Shown here: in pieces, positions 1 to 8,046 of the stretch
How the letters are laid out: every line of letters starts with the position of its first letter
Position numbering within the stretch: position 1 is the stretch's first letter
Program-made: the position numbers and the translations under genes
Assembly: GCF_029639405.1 (NCBI RefSeq)
Contig: NZ_CP121274.1
Coordinates: 3,286,001 to 3,350,000, forward strand
From: Microbacterium proteolyticum
GTDB taxonomy: Bacteria > Actinomycetota > Actinomycetes > Actinomycetales > Microbacteriaceae
DNA: 64,000 nt
Direction: 5' to 3'
The notes under the pieces: model-generated
What the model saw: only the letters and a program-made list of their open reading frames with translations
What the model was told of the DNA's origin: nothing
The model's database searches: none

Positions 1-1858
1 TGTCGAGCGAGTACGTCGGCGACGGGGTGTTCGAGTCGGCGATCGCCCGCGACAGCGAGACGCCCGAGGAGTACGGGTAGTTCGCGCTCGTGGTGTAGCC
101 GTCGATGACCCACTTGACCCGCCCGTCGACCACCGTCGGGTACGGGTCGCTGTCGAGCGTCAGGTACGGTGCGACCTTCTGGACGCGCTCCTTCGGGTTG
201 CGGTCGTAGAGGATCTGGGAGTCCTCGTTGACGTAGTCCGAGAACAGGATCTGCTCCGACTGGAACTTCAGCGCGTAGATGAGGCGGTTGAAGACGTTGC
301 CGACACTCGGTCCCCCGTCGCCGCGGAAGGTCGTGCGCGTCTCCGTGCCGCCGTCGGCACCGAGGGGGTAGTCGAGCTCGATGTCCTCGCCGCCCTCGGG
401 CCCGCCGACGATCGAGTACGGCGGCGACTGCTCGCCGAAGTACACGCGCGGCTCGTACTTGAGGTCGGTGAGGAAGCCGGTGCCGGGGATGGCCTGCTCC
501 AGGAACACCGGGTCGCCGTCATCCGTGCGCTCGTTGCCCGCGGCCGCGACCATGCCGTAGCCGTGCGTGTAGACGAGCGTGGTGTTCTGCCAGGACGCGG
601 CGTCGCCGAGCTGACCGATGTTGAGCTCGCGCAGCGACACCACGGCATCCTGCGTCTGACCGTTGATCGTGTAGCGGTCGACGTCGAGCGGGTTGTTGAA
701 CTGGTAGTACGCGCGGTACTGCTGCAGCTGACGGACGGTCGGACCGATGATCGCCGGGTCCATGATGCGCAGCTGGGCCGTGGACGAGGCGTCGTTGCGC
801 AGCTGACCGGCCTCGGCGGTCGTGGCGGCGGCGAAGTTCTCCTTCTCGATGCCGTCGATGCCGTACGCGGCCTTCGTGCTGTCGATGTTGCGCTGGTAGT
901 ACTGGCTCTCGAGGGCGAGCTGGTTCGGGCGCACCTGGAAGGTCGTGACCGCCCACGGGATCGCCGCGCCGACGACGATGGCCGAGACCACGAGCAGCGC
1001 CGTCGCGATGAGGGGGTAGCGCCAGCGCCCGATGACCGCGGTCACGAAGAACGCGAGCGCGACGATGACGGCCGCGATCGCGAGGATCGTCTGACCGGGG
1101 ATGACGGCGTTCACGCCCACGTATCCCGGGCCGGTGATGCGGTCCTCCTGGTTGACCAGCGTCGTGTAACGGTCCAGCCACAGGCTCCCGCCCTGCAGGA
1201 GCAGGTACAGGCCGGCGAGGATCGCGAGCTGGATGCGTGCGGCCTTGGAGATGCGCAGCTCGCGCTGCCCCACCCGCACCGAGCCGTACAGGTACGACAC
1301 CACGGCGGTGAGCAGGAGGCACACGAGCACGACCGCCGAGGCGAAGCCGAGGACCGTCGTGTAGAACGGCAGCGCGAACAGGTAGAAGCCGGTGTCGAGA
1401 CCGAACTGCGGGTCGGTGGTCGAGGTCGCGACGCCGTTGAACCACAGCCACGTGGTCTCCCACTGCGCGGAGGCGGCGAAGCCGGCGAAGAAGCCGAAGA
1501 AAATCGGGATCCCCCACATCGCGAGTCGACGCAGCGGCTCCACGACCTCCTGGTAACGGTCGAGCTGCGAGCTCAGCCGGGCGTAGACGGGGCGCAGTCG
1601 GTACGCGAGCTGGATGACGCCCCACACCGGGATCGCCATCGCGAGGAAACCGATGACGAACATCACCGTCCGCGCGATCCACTGCGTCGTGAGCACCTCG
1701 GTGAAACCGAGCTGCGCGAACCACAGCCAGTCGGAGTAGAGGTTCGCGAAGACGAAGAAAGCCACGACCAGGGCGGCGATGACCGCCAGCGAGATCGAGA
1801 TGATCCGTCGTGAACGGTTCGGGGGCGTGGCCTGGTTCGGCGCTGAGGTCGTGGTCAC
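1..1858 (-). CDS. UPF0182 family membrane protein (3' part outside window)
   Basis: About 619 codons are visible, from a GTG start at 1858 to the window edge; the family usually runs to about 950-1000 residues, so the C-terminal third is missing. The first 300 residues hold several long hydrophobic segments, beginning just after the Arg-rich N-terminus, which fits the multi-span N-terminal membrane region of UPF0182. The remainder is a hydrophilic domain that would lie outside the membrane. The function of the family is unknown. Its place next to the PDZ-Lon protease matches the Rv3193c-Rv3194c pair of M. tuberculosis. A TAGGAT box six bases upstream of the GTG argues for a leaderless transcript and supports this start. 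Confidence 0.85.
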   Translation of the reverse strand, partial: MTTTSAPNQATPPNRSRRIISISLAVIAALVVAFFVFANLYSDWLWFAQLGFTEVLTTQWIARTVMFVIGFLAMAIPVWGVIQLAYRLRPVYARLSSQLDRYQEVVEPLRRLAMWGIPIFFGFFAGFAASAQWETTWLWFNGVATSTTDPQFGLDTGFYLFALPFYTTVLGFASAVVLVCLLLTAVVSYLYGSVRVGQRELRISKAARIQLAILAGLYLLLQGGSLWLDRYTTLVNQEDRITGPGYVGVNAVIPGQTILAIAAVIVALAFFVTAVIGRWRYPLIATALLVVSAIVVGAAIPWAVTTFQVRPNQLALESQYYQRNIDSTKAAYGIDGIEKENFAAATTAEAGQLRNDASSTAQLRIMDPAIIGPTVRQLQQYRAYYQFNNPLDVDRYTINGQTQDAVVSLRELNIGQLGDAASWQNTTLVYTHGYGMVAAAGNERTDDGDPVFLEQAIPGTGFLTDLKYEPRVYFGEQSPPYSIVGGPEGGEDIELDYPLGADGGTETRTTFRGDGGPSVGNVFNRLIYALKFQSEQILFSDYVNEDSQILYDRNPKERVQKVAPYLTLDSDPYPTVVDGRVKWVIDGYTTSANYPYSSGVSLSRAIADSNTPSPTYSLD

Positions 1859-1864
1859 CCGTCC

Positions 1865-1870
1865 ATCCTA
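1865..1870 (-). promoter_or_regulatory. -10 box of UPF0182 gene (leaderless)
   Basis: TAGGAT on the minus strand ends six bases before the GTG at 1858, the spacing expected when transcription starts at the start codon. Confidence 0.5.
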
Positions 1871-1901
1871 GGCGGCCACTTCTGGGGGTATGCCGTGGAT
1901 A

Positions 1902-3041
1902 CTACGATCCCGAGGCGGGTGTCCCGTCGCAGGTCGGAAGGGCGTCCAGATCGCCTCCGTCGCGGATCGCCTCGAGCGCGGTGAGGGAATCCTGCAGGGT
2001 GGAGACGGAGAACACGCGGATGCCGTCGGGCACGTGTCCCACCACCTCGTCGCAGTTGGACTGCGGCGCGAGGAACCACGTGGCACCGGCGTCGCGGGCC
2101 CCGTAGAGCTTCTGGCGGATGCCGCCGATGCCGCCCACGTTGCCGTCCGCATCGATGGTGCCCGTGCCGGCGATGTGCTGACCGCCGGTCAGGTCGCCCG
2201 TGGACATCTTGTCGATGATGCCCAGGGCGAACATCATGCCGGCACTCGGTCCGCCGACGTTGTTGATCTGGATCTTGACGTCGACCGGGAGGTCGAAGGT
2301 GAGTGTCAGTCCGACCCCGAGGAGCCACTGCTGCTGGCCGTCGACATCGGTCAGGCGCGGCGTGACGGACACCGAGCTCTGCGCGCCGCCGCGGTCGATG
2401 CCGAGCGTCACCGGTGCACCACCGCCGGCCTGCACGGCCGACCGGATGTCGGTCACGCTCGCGACGGGCTGGCCGTTCAGCGAGGTGATGACGTCGCCGA
2501 GCTCGAGCACCCCCGCCGACGCGCCCGAATCGTCGATGGTCCCCACGACCACGTCCTGCGGAACGGTGTAGCCGAGCTGGCGGAGAGCGGCGGCGGAGGC
2601 CTCGAGCTGCGAGTCGCTCATCAGAGCGGCGTTCTCGGTGTTGCGCTGCTCGGTCGACTGTCCGGACGGGAAGATGCGATCGAGCGGAACCACCGCGCGG
2701 GACGGGTCGAACCACGCCTGCGCGAGTTCGATCCAGCTGGGGGTGCGCTCGCGATTGCCGTTGATCTGGACGGTCAGCAGGTCGAGTCGGCCCTCCGACG
2801 GCGTGTCCTTCTCGTCGGGCACGGTGATGAGCGGCACCTCGTTGCCGTCGGCGTCGGTCGACGTGCCGAGGGTGTTCAGGACGGGCCCCGGCTGCTGGAT
2901 GACGTACGGCGACGGCAGGAACGACAGCACGAGCAGCACGAGCACCGACACGGTGAGGGACCACACGCCGACGACGGTCGATCGGCTCCGCTGCCGCCGA
3001 GGGACGGGCACGACGGAGACGTTCTCGTCGAACAGGGTCAC
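1902..3041 (-). CDS. PDZ domain-containing Lon-like serine protease (YlbL type)
   Basis: This 379-residue protein has a short cytoplasmic N-terminus, one membrane helix at about residues 23-43, a PDZ domain at about 150-225 and a Lon-type protease domain at about 230-345. The catalytic dyad is visible: Ser266 in GGPSAGMM and Lys311 in GGIRQKLYGA. It is therefore predicted to be an active membrane-anchored peptidase facing outward, like B. subtilis YlbL or Rv3194c. The GTG start lies a few bases after an AAAGG-AGGA purine stretch. It sits 44 bases upstream of the UPF0182 gene on the same strand, although that gene has its own -10 box. Substrates cannot be inferred from sequence. Confidence 0.88.
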   Translation of the reverse strand: MTLFDENVSVVPVPRRQRSRSTVVGVWSLTVSVLVLLVLSFLPSPYVIQQPGPVLNTLGTSTDADGNEVPLITVPDEKDTPSEGRLDLLTVQINGNRERTPSWIELAQAWFDPSRAVVPLDRIFPSGQSTEQRNTENAALMSDSQLEASAAALRQLGYTVPQDVVVGTIDDSGASAGVLELGDVITSLNGQPVASVTDIRSAVQAGGGAPVTLGIDRGGAQSSVSVTPRLTDVDGQQQWLLGVGLTLTFDLPVDVKIQINNVGGPSAGMMFALGIIDKMSTGDLTGGQHIAGTGTIDADGNVGGIGGIRQKLYGARDAGATWFLAPQSNCDEVVGHVPDGIRVFSVSTLQDSLTALEAIRDGGDLDALPTCDGTPASGS

Positions 3042-3166
3042 GGGTCCTACCTTTGCCGGGTCGTTCGCGCGCGGCGTAAGCGGCGAGGGGCCGAGCCGAG
3101 AGAAGCGAGGAATCGTGCGACTAGCGTAGATGCCGTTCCCCTTGACCCGGCTGAAAGGCGGCTGAA

Positions 3167-4579
3167 GTGGCAGACGACGACCGGAACCCCGAGGAGGAGT
3201 TCCAGGAGCTCATGCGGCGCCTGATGTCGGGCGACACCTCCGGCCTGGATGCGGCGGAGCTCTCGCGTCTGTCCGGGATGCAGATCGACCCGGCGATGAT
3301 GCAGGCGGTCATGAACCAGCTGCAGGGCGCCTTCGCGAACCCGCAGGACGGCATCGACTGGAGTCTGGCCGAGCGCCAGGCGCTGCACATCGCGAACCAG
3401 GACGGACTGGGTGTTTCTGCCGGAGAGCGCACCGACCTCGACCAGGCGTTCTCGCTCGCCGCCCTGTGGCTCGGCGAGGCGACCACCATCAGCGACCTTC
3501 CGCGCCCGCCGAAGGCCGTCACCCGCGGCGCGTGGGTCAGCGCCACTCTCCCGGTGTGGCAGGAGTTGGCCGAACCGGTGGCCACGAGCATCGCGGACGC
3601 GCTCACCGACGCGCTCGGGCAGCAGGCCCCCGACGACATGCAGGATCTGATCGCGGGAGCCGGGCGGCTCATGCGGACCGTCGGCGGCTCGCTCTTCGCA
3701 ACCCAGCTCGGCCACGTCGTCGGTCGCCTGTCGACGGAGGTCGTGGGCGGCGGCGACGTCGGCATCCCCGTGATGCCCGACGGCGATGCGGCGATCCTTC
3801 CGCAGAACTTCGCGGACTTCGGGCGCGACCTCGAGATCCCCGACGACCAGCTGGCGCTGTACCTCGCGACGCGCGAACTCGCGCACGCCCGCCTGTTCCG
3901 TCACGCCCGCTGGCTCCGCCTGCACGTCATCTCGCAGGTGCGGGAATTCGCCCACGGCATCCGCGTCGACACCGATGGACTGGAAGAGCTCGCGTCGCGC
4001 TTCGACCCGTCGCAGCCCGACGAGCTGCGCAGCGCACTCGAGAGCGGCGCCCTCCTGCCGCAGCGGTCGGAGGAGCAGACCGCTGCGCTCACGCGTCTCG
4101 AGAACCTCCTGGCCACGATCGAAGGATGGGTCGACGTCGTCACCGACGACGCCACGTCGCGTCTCCCCTCCGCCGCCCGCATCGCCGAGGCCGTGCGCCG
4201 TCGCCGCGCCGTCGGCGGTCCCGCCGAGCAGGCGCTGGGTTCGCTCGTCGGGCTCGAGCTGCGCCCCCGTCGCATGCGCGAAGCCGCGGCGATGTGGCGA
4301 GCGGTGACCGACGCCGTCGGCGTCGCCGGGCGCGACGCGCTGTGGGACTACCCCGACCTCATGCCGACGGCGGAGGACATCGACGACCCCGCAGGTCTCG
4401 TGGCACGGCTCACGGCCGCGTCGCGCGGCGAGACGGCCCCCTCGGATGCCATGGACGACGCGCTCGCGCAGCTCATCGCCGAAGAGACGGCGGCCTCGTC
4501 CGGCACCGGCGACGAGGGCGACCCGGCCGCCGACGACGACGGCGAGGAGCCGACGCCCGGCGACCAGCGCCCGGTCTGA
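3167..4579 (+). CDS. DUF2342 zinc-metalloprotease-like protein
   Basis: This 470-residue protein belongs to the actinobacterial DUF2342 family (TIGR03624 type, often named zinc-dependent metalloprotease or putative hydrolase) and corresponds in context to Rv3195. The segment that would hold HExxH reads R236-E-L-A-H240, so the first histidine is Arg. Only one His and the Glu remain, which makes classical zincin activity doubtful. The N-terminal half is rich in helices, and the last 50 residues are acidic and low complexity (Asp/Glu/Gly/Pro). The GTG start follows a GAAAGGCGG ribosome site. The gene diverges from the PDZ-Lon gene and is followed by a strong hairpin. Confidence 0.82.
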   Translation: MADDDRNPEEEFQELMRRLMSGDTSGLDAAELSRLSGMQIDPAMMQAVMNQLQGAFANPQDGIDWSLAERQALHIANQDGLGVSAGERTDLDQAFSLAALWLGEATTISDLPRPPKAVTRGAWVSATLPVWQELAEPVATSIADALTDALGQQAPDDMQDLIAGAGRLMRTVGGSLFATQLGHVVGRLSTEVVGGGDVGIPVMPDGDAAILPQNFADFGRDLEIPDDQLALYLATRELAHARLFRHARWLRLHVISQVREFAHGIRVDTDGLEELASRFDPSQPDELRSALESGALLPQRSEEQTAALTRLENLLATIEGWVDVVTDDATSRLPSAARIAEAVRRRRAVGGPAEQALGSLVGLELRPRRMREAAAMWRAVTDAVGVAGRDALWDYPDLMPTAEDIDDPAGLVARLTAASRGETAPSDAMDDALAQLIAEETAASSGTGDEGDPAADDDGEEPTPGDQRPV

Positions 4580-4587
4580 GGCCTCCT

Positions 4588-4620
4588 CCCCAGGGCCCCT
4601 GCGACGCCGGGGCCCTGGGG
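4588..4620 (+). terminator. Hairpin after DUF2342 gene
   Basis: A perfect 12-bp stem, CCCCAGGGCCCC with GGGGCCCTGGGG, encloses a 9-base loop and begins nine bases after the DUF2342 stop codon. No T-run follows, as is common for actinobacterial terminators. Confidence 0.6.
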
Positions 4621-4661
4621 ACAACGCCGCCGGCGTGCCGCACCCGCGCCATCATCGGGGC

Positions 4662-5510
4662 ATGATCCGACTCGACCCCTCCGCTCCCCCGCTCTGGCGC
4701 CACGACGGCGCCGTGCAGTTCGGTTCTCCCGCGCGGGCCCACCTGGCGCACCGCCACCGATGGACCGATCCCGCCCTCACCGCGCTCGAGTCCGGCACGT
4801 CGCGGGCGGCGCTTCGGGCGCTGATCCGTGTGCACGGCGGTCGCGACCGCGACGCCGACGACCTGGTGTCGCAGCTCTCGCCGGCGCTCGTGCGACGACG
4901 GCGGACGCCGGCGATCGCGCTCCAGGTGGCCGACGACCTCCCCGCCGGGGCGGTGCGCGCCGTGCTGGCCGCCCTGCCCGCGCGAACACCCCGTGTGGAC
5001 TGGGCAGGGCCCGCGACCCACCCCGCGCCCCCGGGCTCCCGGGTGCTGCTCCTCGCGGCGCACCGTGTCGACCCACGGCGGGCGGTCGACCTGATGCGCC
5101 ACGACGTCGTGCACCTGCCGCTCGTGCTCGACGGCTCCGCCGCGACGGTCGGCCCCGTGATCGCCCCCGGCGCGACGGCATGCCTGAGTTGTCTGGATGC
5201 CACCCGTCGACAGGACGACCCCTCCTGGCCCCTCGTCGCCGCGCAGCTGCTCGCGCGCCCGAGACCCGCGATCGACGTGGCCCTCGCGGCCGAGGCGGCC
5301 CGCGCCGCACGCCATCTGCTCAGCGGTCGGATCGACCCCGTGACGCGCTCGCTGCACCTGCGCGTCGACTCGCTCCAGCGGGCCTGGCGAACGCATCGGC
5401 CGAGCGCAGACTGCCGCTGCCGATCTCTCGAAGGAACCGCGACGGCGTCCGCTCCGATCGTCCTCGCCCGCGCGACCAGCTCACCGACAGCGTTCGCGCG
5501 GCCCGCGTGA
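4662..5510 (+). CDS. ThiF-like/cyclodehydratase-like protein (Rv3196 position)
   Basis: This 282-residue protein has no clear biochemical assignment. Its central part (about residues 110-190) looks like the Rossmann-type portion of ThiF/E1 or TOMM cyclodehydratase proteins. It carries a CLSC pair at about residues 174-177 and an ADCRCRSL motif near the C-terminus, a CxxC plus CxC arrangement typical of the structural zinc site of those families. No TOMM precursor peptide or YcaO partner is visible nearby, so a role in peptide modification is not supported. The last 190 bases overlap the end of the convergent uvrD2-like gene, and the CxC motif is coded inside that overlap. The ATG start is preceded only weakly by purines. 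Confidence 0.7.
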   Translation: MIRLDPSAPPLWRHDGAVQFGSPARAHLAHRHRWTDPALTALESGTSRAALRALIRVHGGRDRDADDLVSQLSPALVRRRRTPAIALQVADDLPAGAVRAVLAALPARTPRVDWAGPATHPAPPGSRVLLLAAHRVDPRRAVDLMRHDVVHLPLVLDGSAATVGPVIAPGATACLSCLDATRRQDDPSWPLVAAQLLARPRPAIDVALAAEAARAARHLLSGRIDPVTRSLHLRVDSLQRAWRTHRPSADCRCRSLEGTATASAPIVLARATSSPTAFARPA

Positions 5511-7074
5511 CGCCGACGTAGGCCAGACGCCGTTCCTCGTCGACGGCCTCGAAGGTCTGCGCGTAGGAGATCGGCAGCAGACCCTCGCTGACCCCGACGA
5601 GGTGGACGTGATCCCATTCGAGGCCCTTGGCCGCGTGGAGCGTCGCGAGCGTCACCGTTCGCGTCGCCGGCTCGTGCTGATCCTTCGCGCGAGCCTGCAG
5701 GTCGTCGGTGAACGAGCGCAGGTCCGTCCCCTCGGGCGCCTCCTCGGCCAACCGCAGCAGCGCCGCGCGCGCCTCCCACGCGTCGCGGAGCGCTCCGCCC
5801 GCCGCGGGGGGCTCGTCGGTGAGCCCGACGCTGCGCAGCACGTCGCGGACGGTGGCGAGGAACCCGGTATCCAGAGGCGCGACCGACGCCGCTCGCAGAG
5901 CCATGAGCGCCTGGCGCACCTCGGGGAGGTCGAAGAACCTCCGGCCGCCGAGCACGGTCGCCGCCAGCGACTGCTTCGCCAGGGCGCTCAGCAGGACCGC
6001 CGACTGCGCGTGCGAACGGTAGAGCACAGCGATGTCGCGCGGATCGGTGCCGCCGCGGACGGCCGCGGCGATCGCCGCGGCGACCCCCTCCGCCTCGGCC
6101 TCCTCGTCGTCGAACGCGCGCACCGTGGGCACCGGCGCGTCCTGCGGTTCCGCGGCGACGAGTTCCAGGGCGCCCGGGCGGCCGCGCATGAGGTCATTCG
6201 CAACGGCGAGTACGGCGGCCGTCGATCGGTAGTTGCGCTCGAGCCGCACGACGCGCGCATCCTCGTGGGTGCGGTCGAACTCCAGCAGATACCGCGCGTC
6301 GGCACCGGTGAACGAATAGATCGTCTGGCTGGCGTCGCCGACCACGCAGAGGTCGCGCCGGTCGCCGAGCCAGAGTTCGAGCAGGCGGTTCTGCAGCGGC
6401 GACACGTCCTGGTACTCGTCCACCGTGAAGTGCCGGTACTGCTCCCGCACGGCCGCCGCCACCCGGGGCTCCGCCTCGATCATGCCCGCGCAGGTCAGCA
6501 GCACGTCTTCGAAGTCCATCTGCCGACGCTCGTCCTTGAGCTTCTCGTAGGCCCGCTGCAGCGCCACGACCTGATCGACGCCGAGGCGACCGACGCCACC
6601 GGGGCGCTCCGCCGCGTACTGCTCGATCGACCGCATCGTGACCTTCCGCCACTCGATCTCGCCGGCGACGTCGCGCAGGGTCGCGGTGTCGGGCGAGAGC
6701 CCGACGCCGTCGGCGGCGTGGGCGAGCATCCGGACCTTGTTGTCGATGATGCTCGGAGCCTGATCCCCCGCGAGCGTCGGCCAGAAGAAGTTCACCTGCG
6801 CCAGGGCGGCCGCGTGGAACGTGCGCGCCGAGACGCCCGTCACCCCGAGCGCCCGGAGTCGACCGCGCATCTCGCCCGCCGCCTTCGCCGTGAACGTCAC
6901 CGCCATCACCCGCTGCGGCGAATACGCACCGGTGTCGACGCCGTGCGCGATGCGTCGCGTGATCACCCGGGTCTTGCCGGTGCCGGCGCCGGCCAGGACG
7001 CAGACCGGCCCCCGCAACGCGCGGGCCGCCTCGAGTTGATGGTCGTCGAGCCCGCTCAGCGGATCGACGCTCAT
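5320..7074 (-). CDS. uvrD2: UvrD/Rep-family ATP-dependent DNA helicase, UvrD2-like
   Basis: This 584-residue superfamily 1A helicase shows the motor motifs in order: Walker A AGAGTGKT at residues 28-35, motif II VDEYQD, motif III GDASQTIYSFTGA, motif V HAAKGLEWD and motif VI RRLAYVGVTRAA. It unwinds DNA in a 3'-5' direction by family precedent. The protein ends soon after motif VI; the HRDC domain and tetracysteine module of mycobacterial UvrD2 are absent. Its ATG overlaps the nudC stop (ATGA), so translation is probably coupled to nudC. The final 63 codons lie over the oppositely oriented ThiF-like gene and have an unusual Ala/Arg/Ser-rich composition. Confidence 0.88.
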   Translation of the reverse strand: MSVDPLSGLDDHQLEAARALRGPVCVLAGAGTGKTRVITRRIAHGVDTGAYSPQRVMAVTFTAKAAGEMRGRLRALGVTGVSARTFHAAALAQVNFFWPTLAGDQAPSIIDNKVRMLAHAADGVGLSPDTATLRDVAGEIEWRKVTMRSIEQYAAERPGGVGRLGVDQVVALQRAYEKLKDERRQMDFEDVLLTCAGMIEAEPRVAAAVREQYRHFTVDEYQDVSPLQNRLLELWLGDRRDLCVVGDASQTIYSFTGADARYLLEFDRTHEDARVVRLERNYRSTAAVLAVANDLMRGRPGALELVAAEPQDAPVPTVRAFDDEEAEAEGVAAAIAAAVRGGTDPRDIAVLYRSHAQSAVLLSALAKQSLAATVLGGRRFFDLPEVRQALMALRAASVAPLDTGFLATVRDVLRSVGLTDEPPAAGGALRDAWEARAALLRLAEEAPEGTDLRSFTDDLQARAKDQHEPATRTVTLATLHAAKGLEWDHVHLVGVSEGLLPISYAQTFEAVDEERRLAYVGVTRAARTLSVSWSRGRGRSERTPSRFLREIGSGSLRSADAFARPAGASRRAGAASASRGRSDR

Positions 7075-7982
7075 TCGATCCCCCGGTACCACTCGTCGAT
7101 GAGCCGGTGGGCGATGGATGCCGTTCCGGGCAGCTGCACCGCCGTCTCGCCGCGCAGTGCCGCACCGATCTCCGCCCGATCGAACCACCGCACCTCGACG
7201 ATCTCCTCGCCGTCGGCGCGCGCTTCGTCGTCACGGATCGCGCGTGCGCGGAAGCCGAGCATGAGGGAGCGCGGATACGGCCACACCTGCGACCCGCGGT
7301 ACCGGATCGCCTCGAGACGGACGCCCGACTCCTCCTCGACCTCCCGGCTCACCGTGGCCTCCAGCGACTCCCCCGCCTCGGCGAATCCGGCGAAGCACGA
7401 GTACCTGCTGCCGCCCCACGCCGCGTTCGCCCCCAACAGCACACGATCGGGGTCGTCGGCGGAGGCCACGAGCACGATGACGGCGGGGTCGGTGCGCGGG
7501 AAGTGCTCGCGACCGCAATTCGGGCAGTGCCGCGACCACCCCGCCTGTCGTAGCACCGTTCGCGTACCGCACGCGGGGCAGAAGGCCGCGTCGCGCAGCC
7601 AGCCGGCCAGTGCGACAGCCGTGCCGAGGATCTCCGCCTCATCGGCCGGCAGGTCACCGCCGACCGCGCGGAGCGGCGACCACCGGGCCGCGGCAGGTGC
7701 CTCGGCATCCGACTCGTCCTCCACGACCGCCAACAGCAGCGCCGCACCATCGGACGCCCGTCCGAGGAACGCCCACTCCCGGGCGGCGAGGACGGCCGGA
7801 ACCCCGACGAGGACGAGCCGCTCGTCGGCGACGGGCGCCGCATCACCCCGCACGGCGAGGACCCGCGTGTCGGGCGCCGCACGGAGGGCGCCGAGCAGGT
7901 CGTCGACGTCGCGCTCCGCTCCGGCACGGCCGAGGGCCCCTCCGGGCCAAGAACCAGGAACCGCGGGAACGGACGGCGGCAT
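7071..7982 (-). CDS. nudC: NAD(+) diphosphatase / RNA deNADding enzyme NudC
   Basis: This 303-residue Nudix hydrolase has all NudC landmarks: a zinc ribbon with Cys135, Cys138, Cys153 and Cys156, a full Nudix box from about residue 199 (GFAEAGES then REVEEESG), and the NudC signature SQVWPYPRS at 231-239. It hydrolyses NADH/NAD+ to NMN(H) and AMP and, in characterised homologs, removes NAD caps from RNA 5' ends. A purine-rich AGAGAGG site precedes the ATG. It forms a two-gene unit with the uvrD2-like helicase, the arrangement also found at Rv3198c-Rv3199c. Confidence 0.93.
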   Translation of the reverse strand: MPPSVPAVPGSWPGGALGRAGAERDVDDLLGALRAAPDTRVLAVRGDAAPVADERLVLVGVPAVLAAREWAFLGRASDGAALLLAVVEDESDAEAPAAARWSPLRAVGGDLPADEAEILGTAVALAGWLRDAAFCPACGTRTVLRQAGWSRHCPNCGREHFPRTDPAVIVLVASADDPDRVLLGANAAWGGSRYSCFAGFAEAGESLEATVSREVEEESGVRLEAIRYRGSQVWPYPRSLMLGFRARAIRDDEARADGEEIVEVRWFDRAEIGAALRGETAVQLPGTASIAHRLIDEWYRGIE

Positions 7983-8034
7983 CGAACACCTCTCTCAAGG
8001 GCGTGGCGAGGGGGGATCGGGCGAGCGACCGACC

Positions 8035-8040
8035 TACCCT
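8035..8040 (+). promoter_or_regulatory. -10 box of phosphotransferase-fold gene (leaderless)
   Basis: TACCCT ends six bases before the ATG at 8047, the leaderless spacing seen repeatedly in this window. Confidence 0.5.
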
Positions 8041-8046
8041 GGGGGC

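Noticed and set aside
563-1813. Long open frame on the plus strand opposite the UPF0182 gene
   Set aside because: Highly charged, Arg/Asp-rich translation with no family resemblance; it is the antisense shadow expected in 70% GC DNA.
5602-8046. Open frame continuous with the phosphotransferase-fold gene but starting 2.4 kb upstream
   Set aside because: This part lies antisense to uvrD2 and nudC; the kinase fold begins at 8047 and a promoter box sits just before it.
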